Part shown: one piece after another, positions 53,063-60,833 of the stretch
How the letters are laid out: each line of letters starts with the position of its first letter
Position numbering within the stretch: position 1 is the first letter of the stretch
Assembly (NCBI GenBank): GCA_001829315.1
Contig: MIAY01000043.1
Span: 36,841-100,840 of the forward strand
Source: Spirochaetes bacterium GWE1_32_154
GTDB lineage: Bacteria > Spirochaetota > GWE2-31-10
Reading direction: 5' to 3'
DNA: 64,000 nucleotides
Program-made: the position numbers and the translations under genes
The notes under the pieces: generated by a model
Told to the model about the DNA's origin: nothing
Database searches by the model: none
What the model saw: the letters and a program-made list of their open reading frames with translations, nothing else

Positions 53063-53091
53063 AGTATACTATTGTTTTTATTATCTGTCAA
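53063..53091 (-). promoter_or_regulatory. Sigma-70 promoter of the second tetR gene
   Basis: On the minus strand TTGACA (53086-53091), a 17-bp spacer and TATACT (53063-53068). The operator follows immediately, consistent with steric repression. Confidence 0.75.
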
Positions 53092-53260
53092 ATTTATTTA
53101 TATAACGAGACCATTGCAAATAGTTTAAGATAAAAAAAATATTTGATTAAAATTCAAATTGAGTCATTTGTAGATTTTTGTTAAATTATATGATATAGTT
53201 TTTGCAAATCTGGATATTAAAAATGTATATTAATCATTTATAGAAAAATAGGGGCTTGAA

Positions 53261-55846
53261 ATGAAAAAAAGTATTCTTGTGCAATGTATTGTAGTGATTA
53301 TTATTTTTACTCTATTTGGCGGATGTAAAAGTCTTAAACCGAAATTAAATGAAACTCAGGAAAATTCAAATGCGAGTAAAATCAATGAATCTGCTGAAAT
53401 AAATGATACTCAACTGAATTCTGAGAAAAAATCAGCTGACGATGCAGAAAAAAATAAGGCTGATTATACAAAAGAAAGTTGGGATGAATATCACAATGAT
53501 TTAAAAAAAGCGCTTGCGATGCCGGAAAAAACAGCTGATGAAAAAAAGGCAAAAGCTGAAGCAATACGGGATGCGCTGAAAAAGCTCGTGAAACTTGCAA
53601 ATAAAAACAGCCTTGATTTTCAAAAAAAAGCCCTTGAAAATGCCGAAAAAGATAAATCATCATTTACAAGTGACAGCTGGGAAGAATTTCAAAAAGCATT
53701 ACAAAAAGCTCTTTTAATGCCTGAAACAACCGATGCCGAAATAGAAGCTAAGATAGAAGCAATAGAAAACGCTTTTAAAAAACTGGTAAAAGGCAATCAG
53801 GATAGTAAAACAGCTCTTGAGTCAGAAAAAAAATCTGCAACTGATATTGCAAAATATAAAGTTATTTACACTTCTGAAAGCTGGGCTGATTACCAGAAGG
53901 CATTACAAGATGCTCTTCTCATGCCTGAAACTACCGAAGACGAAATAAAAGCAAAAACCCTGGCAATACAGGATGCTTTAAAAAAGTTAATTAAAATCAG
54001 CGCAAAGAAAGCACTTGATTCACAAAAAAAAGCTACAACAGAAGTTAATAAGGAAAAATCAACTTTTACGGCTGAAAGTTGGGATGATTATCAGAAGGCT
54101 TTGCAGGAAGCTCTTTTAATGCCTGAAACAACTGATGAAGAGATAAAAGCAAAAACACAGGCAATACAGGATGCATTAAAAAAACTGATCAAAGAAACCA
54201 CAAAAAATGCCCTTGAAGATGAAAAAAAAGCAACAAATGAAGCTGATAAAGAAAAATCCTCTTTTACCACTGAGAGTTGGGATGAATATCAGAAGGCACT
54301 ACAGAAAGCTCTTCTGATGCCCGAAACAACTGAAGAAGAAATAAAAGCAAAAACAGCAGCAATACTGGATGCTCTAAAAAAACTTATTAAAGAAACCTCA
54401 AAAAAAACGCTTGAAACCGAAAAAAAATCGATAAAAGACGCTGATAAAGAAAAATCAATTTTTACGACTGAGAGTTGGGATGATTATCAGAAGGCATTGC
54501 AGGAAGCACTTTTAATGCCCGAAACAACTGAAGAAGAAATGAAAGCAAAAACAACTGCGATACAAAATGCTTTAAAAAAACTGATTAAACAAACAACACA
54601 AAGTACTCTTGAAACCGAAAAAAAAACTACAAAAGATACTGAGAAAGAGAAATCCTCTTTTACCGCTGAGAGCTGGGATGATTATCAGAAAGCATTGCAA
54701 AAAGCACTTTTAATGCCCGAAACAACTGAAGAAGAAATACAAGCAAAAACAGAAGCGATAAAAAATGCGTTAAAGAAACTTATAAAATCTGAAAATAAAA
54801 ACGCTCTTGATGCAGTAAAAAAATCGACAACCGATATTGAAAAAAATAAAAACGATTATACACCTGATAGTTGGAATGCATTTCAGGAAGCTCTTAAAGC
54901 TGCACTTGCTTTGCCTGAAACAACTGATGAAGAAGTGAGAATAAAGTCCGAAGCAATAAAGAATGCGATGAAAAAACTAATAATAGATTCTACTAAAAAA
55001 AAGACTGAAACAGGTACGAATTTTATAGCAGTAAACAATGACTTTAAAGGTGAAATTGATATGTCAACCGGTTCTTTGACAGTTACATATTATGCTGATA
55101 CAACTCAAATACTTGGCAGTGTTCCCATAGATAATTATTATTATCCCACAAAAGGAACAGTAGTAGTTCGAAATAATATCGGAAATCTGGCCGGGAAAGA
55201 AATACGTGATGGTATCAGGCAGCGGTTTATTAAATGGAATTCCAAACCGGATGGCAGCGGAACTGATTTCCTTCCCGGTTATTCTTTTCAAATAGTTGAA
55301 AACACACAATTTTATGCGATTTTCACAACAGGAAATGATGTATTACGAAAAGTTGGTGTTGGTGGCGGATGGGTTTTCTATGATGCGGGCAGCAAACAAA
55401 GCTGGGGGCGTTATCTTGAAGCGGCAAATGAAGACGTGACCAGTAGTGCATGGGGGAAATCCAATCTCATCGTTAAAGGTGCCGATGGAATTGCTATTGG
55501 AACCGGGCAACAAAATACTATTGATATAATCAATAGCGATGCAGCGGAAATAAATAAAGCAGCAGATATATGTTATGCTTATACAACTACTTTTTGTGGC
55601 AAAACAATTGATGACTGGTTTCTTCCGTCAAAAGATGAATTAAATATGCTCTATTTAAATCTTGGTCGTGGCCGGGATGAAAATGATGTAGTTTATACAA
55701 TACCGGCAGGTATTACTAATGGCTATTACTGGTCATCATCCGAGAGTGACGATCGACTTGCCTGGCTGCATTACTTTAAATTTGGTAAACAGCATGCTTA
55801 TTATAAGCAAAGTGCACAAGGTGTACGACCTATAAGGGCATTTTAA
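53261..55846 (+). CDS. Large lipoprotein with eight FIVAR-like repeats and a C-terminal DUF1566-like domain
   Basis: 861 residues behind AGGGG. Signal peptide with lipobox FGGC (Cys about 22), so a surface or periplasmic lipoprotein. Residues about 50-575 hold eight repeats of 66-67 residues, each with a core SWDDYQKALQ..LLMPETT followed by a helical half; this is the FIVAR-type three-helix layout of cell-wall proteins. Residues about 595-695 resemble an InlB/Listeria-Bacteroides-type repeat (ending NTQFYAIF). The last 160 residues (about 700-861) are DUF1566-like: GGGWVFYDAG, DWFLPSKDELNMLYLN, YYWSSSE and VRPIRAF. Probably an adhesin or rod-like spacer with a lectin-like tip. The next gene starts 36 bp later. 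Confidence 0.85.
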   Translation: MKKSILVQCIVVIIIFTLFGGCKSLKPKLNETQENSNASKINESAEINDTQLNSEKKSADDAEKNKADYTKESWDEYHNDLKKALAMPEKTADEKKAKAEAIRDALKKLVKLANKNSLDFQKKALENAEKDKSSFTSDSWEEFQKALQKALLMPETTDAEIEAKIEAIENAFKKLVKGNQDSKTALESEKKSATDIAKYKVIYTSESWADYQKALQDALLMPETTEDEIKAKTLAIQDALKKLIKISAKKALDSQKKATTEVNKEKSTFTAESWDDYQKALQEALLMPETTDEEIKAKTQAIQDALKKLIKETTKNALEDEKKATNEADKEKSSFTTESWDEYQKALQKALLMPETTEEEIKAKTAAILDALKKLIKETSKKTLETEKKSIKDADKEKSIFTTESWDDYQKALQEALLMPETTEEEMKAKTTAIQNALKKLIKQTTQSTLETEKKTTKDTEKEKSSFTAESWDDYQKALQKALLMPETTEEEIQAKTEAIKNALKKLIKSENKNALDAVKKSTTDIEKNKNDYTPDSWNAFQEALKAALALPETTDEEVRIKSEAIKNAMKKLIIDSTKKKTETGTNFIAVNNDFKGEIDMSTGSLTVTYYADTTQILGSVPIDNYYYPTKGTVVVRNNIGNLAGKEIRDGIRQRFIKWNSKPDGSGTDFLPGYSFQIVENTQFYAIFTTGNDVLRKVGVGGGWVFYDAGSKQSWGRYLEAANEDVTSSAWGKSNLIVKGADGIAIGTGQQNTIDIINSDAAEINKAADICYAYTTTFCGKTIDDWFLPSKDELNMLYLNLGRGRDENDVVYTIPAGITNGYYWSSSESDDRLAWLHYFKFGKQHAYYKQSAQGVRPIRAF
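53411..54990 (+). repeat. Eight tandem repeats of 198-201 bp
   Basis: The repeated Trp codon of the SW core recurs at intervals of about 198 or 201 bp from about 53480 to 54875. Repeats four to seven are most alike at the DNA level, so unequal crossing-over could change their number; the first and last are more diverged. Confidence 0.85.
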
Positions 55847-55881
55847 AGGGTTTACATATTTCATTTTAGCAGGAGGTGAAT

Positions 55882-57438
55882 ATGAAGAAATTACCCATTG
55901 GTATAAATACTCTATCTTCGATTATATCAGAAGATATGGTTTATATTGATAAAACTAAAATCGCATATTCACTTATTAATTCTATGGGCAGGTACTTTCT
56001 TTCACGACCGCGACGATTTGGTAAAAGTCTTTTCGTTGATACATTAAAAGAAATTTTTGAAGGAAATAAAGAGCTTTTCAAAGGATTATTCATTTATGAT
56101 AATTGGAATTGGGAAAAAAAATATCCGGTTATAAAAGTTGATTTTGCAGGTGGGGTGATACGAAATAGAGCTGAGCTTGATTTAGTGTTAACAGAAAAAT
56201 TGAATGCATTACAAAAAAAGTTTGATGTATCGATTACTGCTCAAACGGTTCAGGGGATGTTTATTGAAATGATACATAACCTCACCAGGAAATACAACTC
56301 AAAAGTTGTCGTTTTAATCGATGAGTATGACAAACCTCTGCTTGATAACATTGAAAAACCTGAAATGATTGCAGAAATCCGTGATGGTTTAAAAAATTTT
56401 TACTCGGTACTCAAAGAACAGGATGCAAATTTGCAGTTTGTATTTTTAACCGGGGTGAGTAAGTTTAGCAAAGTAAATATTTTTAGCGGTATTAATAATC
56501 TCAAAGATATCACCCTCAGTAAAGAATTTGCAACAATATGCGGATATACCCAGAACGACCTGAAAACATCATTTGCCGAACACCTTGCCGGTGTCGATTG
56601 GGATGAATTAAAGAAGTGGTATAACGGTTACAATTTTCTTGGGGAAAAAGTATACAATCCTTTTGATATTCTGCTGTTTATTAGCGAAGATAAATCATAC
56701 CGTAACTACTGGTTTGAAACAGGAACGCCGTCATTTCTTATTAAACTATTTCAGAAAAACGAATATTTTTTACCCGAACTTGATAACATCATCGTTGGTG
56801 AAGAGATTTTATCATCCTTTGAGATTGATAAAATTGAACCGGTAACATTGCTGTTTCAAACCGGTTATTTAACGATTAAAAATGTTTTTGTTGAAATGGG
56901 AGAAATATTATATAAATTAACCTATCCAAATATTGAAGTTAAACGATCATTTAATAAATATTTAATCTCCGGTTATACCGATCTGACTGTTGCAAAACTT
57001 CAGTATGAACGAAGTTCATACGATGCACTGATAAGAGGTGATTTGCCGGCTTTGGAAAAAACTATAAAACGGTTATTTGCAGCAATTCCATACCGCAATT
57101 TTACCAACAACAACCTGCTTGAATCAGAGGGGTATTACGCCTCTGTTCTCTATGCTTTTTTTGCAGCAATAAATTGCGATATTATCCCGGAAGACATAAC
57201 CAATCACGGGCAGGCAGATATGACAGTGATGCTTGGTGATAACATTTATATCATGGAAATAAAACTAATTCCAAATGAAGTGAGCGATGGTAATGAAAAC
57301 TCTGCCCTTAGGCAAATACAAGAAATGAACTATGCCGAAAAATATCGTGGTATCACAGGAAAAAACGTTTTTGAACTAGGTATTGTGTTTAGCAAAGAGA
57401 AACGAAATGTTGTGCAGTTTGATTTTTGTCAAAAATAA
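55882..57438 (+). CDS. AAA-ATPase-like/PD-(D/E)XK protein, full-length copy
   Basis: 518 residues from ATG 55882. A GTG at 55876 lies inside the AGGAGGTGA ribosome site and is not the start. N-terminal AAA-ATPase-like domain: LPIGINTLSSII, YIDKT, then the degenerate P-loop RPRRFGKSLFVDTL (about 40), and VVVLIDEYDKPLLD as Walker B (about 150). The C-terminal part (about 400-518) is a PD-(D/E)XK-type nuclease: ADMTVMLGDNIYIMEIKL with Asp, Glu and Lys. Such proteins are common, multicopy and of unknown role in Bacteroidetes, spirochaetes and relatives. A second, near-identical copy begins at 62831. Confidence 0.85.
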   Translation: MKKLPIGINTLSSIISEDMVYIDKTKIAYSLINSMGRYFLSRPRRFGKSLFVDTLKEIFEGNKELFKGLFIYDNWNWEKKYPVIKVDFAGGVIRNRAELDLVLTEKLNALQKKFDVSITAQTVQGMFIEMIHNLTRKYNSKVVVLIDEYDKPLLDNIEKPEMIAEIRDGLKNFYSVLKEQDANLQFVFLTGVSKFSKVNIFSGINNLKDITLSKEFATICGYTQNDLKTSFAEHLAGVDWDELKKWYNGYNFLGEKVYNPFDILLFISEDKSYRNYWFETGTPSFLIKLFQKNEYFLPELDNIIVGEEILSSFEIDKIEPVTLLFQTGYLTIKNVFVEMGEILYKLTYPNIEVKRSFNKYLISGYTDLTVAKLQYERSSYDALIRGDLPALEKTIKRLFAAIPYRNFTNNNLLESEGYYASVLYAFFAAINCDIIPEDITNHGQADMTVMLGDNIYIMEIKLIPNEVSDGNENSALRQIQEMNYAEKYRGITGKNVFELGIVFSKEKRNVVQFDFCQK

Positions 57439-57486
57439 ACAGCTGAGGCTCCATAGAGAAGTTAAAGTGATTTTAGGATTTAAGAG

Positions 57487-57520
57487 TGTTTCACGCGGAG
57501 TTTGTGAGTTCGCAAAGGGG
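57487..57520. repeat. Half copy of the CACGC-type repeat
   Basis: GTTTCACGCGGAG followed by a GAGTTCGCAAAGG stretch resembles the left arm of the repeat at 29736. A 7-bp GAGGCTC match to the MITE end lies at 57445-57451 but is too short to count. Confidence 0.4.
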
Positions 57521-57530
57521 GAAAATAAAA

Positions 57531-57583
57531 AACCACCCGAAACTTTCGAATGAAATCCATCATTCTACTTATATCGGGTGGTT
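57531..57583. terminator. Hairpin between convergent genes
   Basis: AACCACCCGA pairs with TCGGGTGGTT (10 bp) around a loop of about 33 nt. Lies behind the ATPase-like gene. The loop is long and no T-run follows, so it is terminator-like only. Confidence 0.45.
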
Positions 57584-57612
57584 ATACAATCTTTATCCCC
57601 AAAGGGAAAAAA

Positions 57613-57690
57613 TTATCTCTTAGTCAACTTTAAATCTATACAAACTAAACTTGAAACACGAAAACTGATATCGTTGTTCTGCTGTCATGT
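57613..57690 (-). pseudogene. Remnant of a second formylglycine-enzyme-fold 3' end
   Basis: On the minus strand the frame ends QQNNDISFRVSS with a short tail to a stop at 57613. The bases align with the end of the large lipoprotein gene (FRVS and the bases before it), with a one-base shift inside the match and stop codons upstream. It looks like the decayed 3' end of a paralogue, or a decayed template-repeat-like sequence. Short match, so the reading is tentative. Confidence 0.35.
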
Positions 57691-57792
57691 AAATCAACTG
57701 TAAATATCTTATACTGCATACTCAAAATTTGGGGGCTCACCCGCCCCCAAACCCCCGTTTTAAATTTTAAACATTTATTGCCCCCGCACGCA

Positions 57793-57855
57793 AACAGCTA
57801 AAAACTACGTTTCGCCTCCGCATCCGCTCCGGTGAAATCTCCGCTTTTAGCTGTT
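57793..57855. other. 11-bp stem, long-loop hairpin just behind the variable-region-like 3' end
   Basis: AACAGCTAAAA and TTTTAGCTGTT are exact inverse complements around a 41-nt GC-rich loop. The stem begins 16 bp after the stop codon of the large lipoprotein gene. Hairpins or cruciforms directly behind the variable region are a known part of diversity-generating retroelements; here it could equally be a terminator, although no T-run follows. Confidence 0.5.
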
Positions 57856-57870
57856 GACTATACTGTTGCT

Positions 57871-60813
57871 CTATAAAGCCGACCTTGAGACACGGAAACC
57901 GAAGTTGCTGTTCCTGTAGTCCGGGCTGCGGTAGTCGTTGCGGTCCGAAACCTGGCAATAGTAAGCGTAGTAGAACCAACTACCGCCACGGATCACACGG
58001 TACGAACCGGTAGCTGCGCCCGTAGGATCTGTTGCCGGATCAGTTCCTGTTATACCGCCGTACCAGTCACTGCACCATTCATAAACATTGCCTGACATGT
58101 CAAACAGTCCCATCAAATTTGCTGTTTTTGTTCCCACATTAGCTGTTTTTGTTACTCCGGTTGTCGTTCCATCACTGTTATATGCGAACACGCCAACTGC
58201 TAAACTTGCTGCTTTATTTGTGTAGTTTGCAGTTGCTCCCGACAAATAATCTGCCGGTGTCCAGTTAGTCCCATCCTTATAGCTTGCAGCATATTCCCAC
58301 TCTGCTTCAGTCGGCAATCGGTAGCCGTTTGCACTTAGATTAAGGACTGCTGCATCTACTACTGCCGCATTCGCATCGCGGGAGTCTTTTATCACCGCTC
58401 CACCGCTTGTTTTGTAGCACGGTGTTAAACTATTCATCTCGCTGTATGCATTGCTCCATACGATACTGTCTCGCCAACTCACCATAGTAACCGGTTCACT
58501 GCTTGCTACTGTCGGGGCTACACCAACATTCGTATAGTTCGGCCAACTTCCGCCACCGGTTACACTTCCCTCCATTCCGGTATTCTGGAAGGTGTAGCTG
58601 TTTGAGGTCGCCCATTCCTTTACCGTGTACCATAACAGGTAGGTTACTTCGTATTTACCCATGGTAAATGGAGATAGCGTAACTTCTCGTCCTTGTAAGG
58701 TAGCAGGATGACCGGTACTGTTCACACTTATCATCGTTTTTGATTCTGCAAGGGTCATTCCCCACTTCGCATACAGTGTTGTTGCAGCAGTTACCGTATC
58801 TACTGTAAAGTTCCACTGCGTGGTCAATCCGCTTTCTTTGTACCAACCAATGAACTCAAACCCAGATAAAGTCGGATCGGATGGTTTTGTTACTAAACTT
58901 CCATGTTCTATAACATCTGCTGATACTACACTTCCACCGTTACTTTCAAAGGTTACTGTGTAAGTGTTTATAATCCACTTCGCCCAGAACTCTTTATTAC
59001 CTGTTGAACCAAGCGGTATTGTTGTCACTGCTGTTCCGCTTAAGCCTGAGTTATCATACCACCCGTCAAATGTGTAATTAATCCTTGTCGGTGTAGCAAA
59101 AGTAATTACTGATGTTTCTACAGTATATAAATCAGGATTAGAAGGATGATTAACTCCTTCATTAAGATTGTAGGTGATTGAGTAATTAAGCGTCCATTTT
59201 GCATACAACTCCATATCTGCTGTTACTGTTGTATCTTCCTTTAGTTCTGTCCCGATTCCATTTATCCCCGTAAACCAGCCGGCAAATGTATAATTGGTTT
59301 TCTGTGGTGGACTAGGGAGCGTACCAACAGTGCTCGCTGGACTCCTCACCACTTTTATACTAAAAGAAGCCGGAGTTGTTGCACCATTGCTGTTAAAAAA
59401 AACGACGAACATATACGCAGTGTTATCCTGACCATCAGTTCCGTCAGTACCTGATAAACCATCAAGACCACTTTCTGCCATAACGCTCCAACTCGAACCG
59501 TTGTAGATATATGATTTCTTATCAACTGTATTGTAATATGCCCAATTTAATTGAGGATTTAATGGTGAAACTGCAAGGTTTCCCTTCCATACTATAGATA
59601 TGCCATCCTGACCATTCGCACCGTCTTGACCATCTGTGCCGTTCGCACCTGATAAGCCATCAAGACCACTCTCTGCCATTACACTCCAACTCGAACCATT
59701 GTAAATGTAAGATTTCTTATCAACTGTATTGTAATAAGCCCAGTTTAATTGAGGACTTAATGGTGCAACTGCAAGATTTCCTTTCCATACTATAGAAACA
59801 CAATCCTCACCATACACAATATTATAACTTCGAAAATTTCCTGTCTGACTTATAACATCAATAGTTATTATGTTCTTTCCGGTACTTAAACTGATAGCTT
59901 GCGAAGCGAGACCGGAAACGACATCGATACCGTTAACTTTGATCGTTGAATTAGTATCCTCTACCGTTGGTGTTAGTGTAATACTGGACACAGTAGTAGC
60001 CAGATTTAAATCATATAAAGTTGTATATTTATTAAATACGGGATCCAAAGTACCATTCGAAAATGTAATGCCCGACAAATAAGTGTTATTTGATTTTTTT
60101 ATCAGATTTACAGCTCCAACCGGATTATCAACCGCAGCATTAATTATCACAGCAGTTTTTAAAAATGATAAATATCCCTCATGATAGAAAACTAAATTAT
60201 AGGTTCCTACAGGAATATCTTTTAATTCAAAATTCCCCGCACCATCAGTAGCGGCAATATATGAAGTTCCTTCCGCATACACAAATGAACCGTAAAGATT
60301 TGTTGTTAAACCTTCAAGAGTTACCTGCCCGCTCAACCTGCCTGTTGCTGTTAAAACAATATCAAGATCAACAACAGCTCTTGTTTTTTTATTTTCATCT
60401 AAAACGATACCTGTTACAATTGCACCTAAAGTACTTTCTTTTTTCACAGTAACTGTATAAACCCCATTTGGTAATCCGGAATAAGAAAAATTGCCCAAAT
60501 TATCGGTTACGACATTGAAAACCGAGTTTTCTATTAGTGCTTCAGTTGCAATATTTTTATTGATTTTTCCAAAAACTGAAGCAGACTTACCACCCGCAAC
60601 TTGTTTTTCGATTATAACGTCACACCCTTCTGCATTTTCCATACCGACAATTCTGACGTTTCCTCTTAAACTGTTTAATGATGTCAAATCATTGGCACCG
60701 TTATCCTGATAGGAATCAGCAGTATTACCACCGATTGGGTTTGAACATGAGAGCATTGCTGCAATCAATATAAAAACGCTCATTAATACAAAAAAATAAC
60801 TTCTTTTTTTCAT
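57871..60813 (-). CDS. Large lipoprotein with collagen-like and InlB-type repeats and a formylglycine-enzyme-fold tip
   Basis: 980 residues. Signal peptide with lipobox (MLSCSN, Cys about 23). Then two carboxypeptidase-regulatory-like beta domains (about 90-240), a cadherin-like beta-1 domain (about 245-335), a duplicated segment with Gly-x-x triplets such as GLDGLSG (about 340-470), three InlB-type repeats (about 475-690, each ending LYAKW or similar), and a C-terminal FGE-sulfatase/C-type-lectin-like domain (about 705-980: YRLPTEAEWEYAAS, MSGNVYEWCSDW, RVIRGGSW, GFRVSR). The last 40 residues look like a variable region (see separate entry). This domain is G+C-richer than its surroundings. 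Likely an exposed ligand-binding surface protein. Confidence 0.87.
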   Translation of the reverse strand: MKKRSYFFVLMSVFILIAAMLSCSNPIGGNTADSYQDNGANDLTSLNSLRGNVRIVGMENAEGCDVIIEKQVAGGKSASVFGKINKNIATEALIENSVFNVVTDNLGNFSYSGLPNGVYTVTVKKESTLGAIVTGIVLDENKKTRAVVDLDIVLTATGRLSGQVTLEGLTTNLYGSFVYAEGTSYIAATDGAGNFELKDIPVGTYNLVFYHEGYLSFLKTAVIINAAVDNPVGAVNLIKKSNNTYLSGITFSNGTLDPVFNKYTTLYDLNLATTVSSITLTPTVEDTNSTIKVNGIDVVSGLASQAISLSTGKNIITIDVISQTGNFRSYNIVYGEDCVSIVWKGNLAVAPLSPQLNWAYYNTVDKKSYIYNGSSWSVMAESGLDGLSGANGTDGQDGANGQDGISIVWKGNLAVSPLNPQLNWAYYNTVDKKSYIYNGSSWSVMAESGLDGLSGTDGTDGQDNTAYMFVVFFNSNGATTPASFSIKVVRSPASTVGTLPSPPQKTNYTFAGWFTGINGIGTELKEDTTVTADMELYAKWTLNYSITYNLNEGVNHPSNPDLYTVETSVITFATPTRINYTFDGWYDNSGLSGTAVTTIPLGSTGNKEFWAKWIINTYTVTFESNGGSVVSADVIEHGSLVTKPSDPTLSGFEFIGWYKESGLTTQWNFTVDTVTAATTLYAKWGMTLAESKTMISVNSTGHPATLQGREVTLSPFTMGKYEVTYLLWYTVKEWATSNSYTFQNTGMEGSVTGGGSWPNYTNVGVAPTVASSEPVTMVSWRDSIVWSNAYSEMNSLTPCYKTSGGAVIKDSRDANAAVVDAAVLNLSANGYRLPTEAEWEYAASYKDGTNWTPADYLSGATANYTNKAASLAVGVFAYNSDGTTTGVTKTANVGTKTANLMGLFDMSGNVYEWCSDWYGGITGTDPATDPTGAATGSYRVIRGGSWFYYAYYCQVSDRNDYRSPDYRNSNFGFRVSRSAL
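57874..57990 (-). other. Candidate DGR variable region at the 3' end of the large lipoprotein gene
   Basis: Between GGSW and GFRV, about 22 codons; nearly all non-conserved ones are of the form NNC or TAY: TTC, TAC, TAC, TAC, TAT, GAC, CGC, AAC, GAC, TAC, CGC, AGC, GAC, TAC, AAC, AGC, AAC, TTC. These are the codons expected from adenine-directed mutation of AAC or AAY codons in a template repeat. Conserved positions (Cys, Gln-Val-Ser, Pro, Arg) interrupt the pattern. No template repeat or reverse transcriptase is in the window. Confidence 0.5.
59420..59810 (-). repeat. Two tandem copies of a 190-200-bp collagen-like/unit repeat
   Basis: Each unit encodes IVWKGNLAV, then LNWAYYNTVDKKSYIYNGSS, WSVMAESGLDGLSG and a run of GTDGQDG triplets. 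The units differ by a few codons only, showing a recent duplication inside the lipoprotein gene. Confidence 0.8.
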
Positions 60814-60833
60814 TCTTCTTTTCTCCTTAAATT

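Noticed and set aside
53411..54990. CRISPR or other non-coding repeat array
   Set aside because: The 198-201-bp repeats are coding throughout and lie in one frame of a lipoprotein gene.
55640..55846. Second DGR variable region (DUF1566-like C-terminus)
   Set aside because: The end YYWSSSE...VRPIRAF is the usual DUF1566 pattern, but the codons there do not show the NNC/TAY bias seen at 57874-57990.
57000..57025. GTATGAAC-GAA-GTTCATAC palindrome as a recombination or operator site
   Set aside because: It lies inside the coding sequence of the ATPase-like family and is conserved in both copies as the codons for QYERSSYD; best explained by coding.
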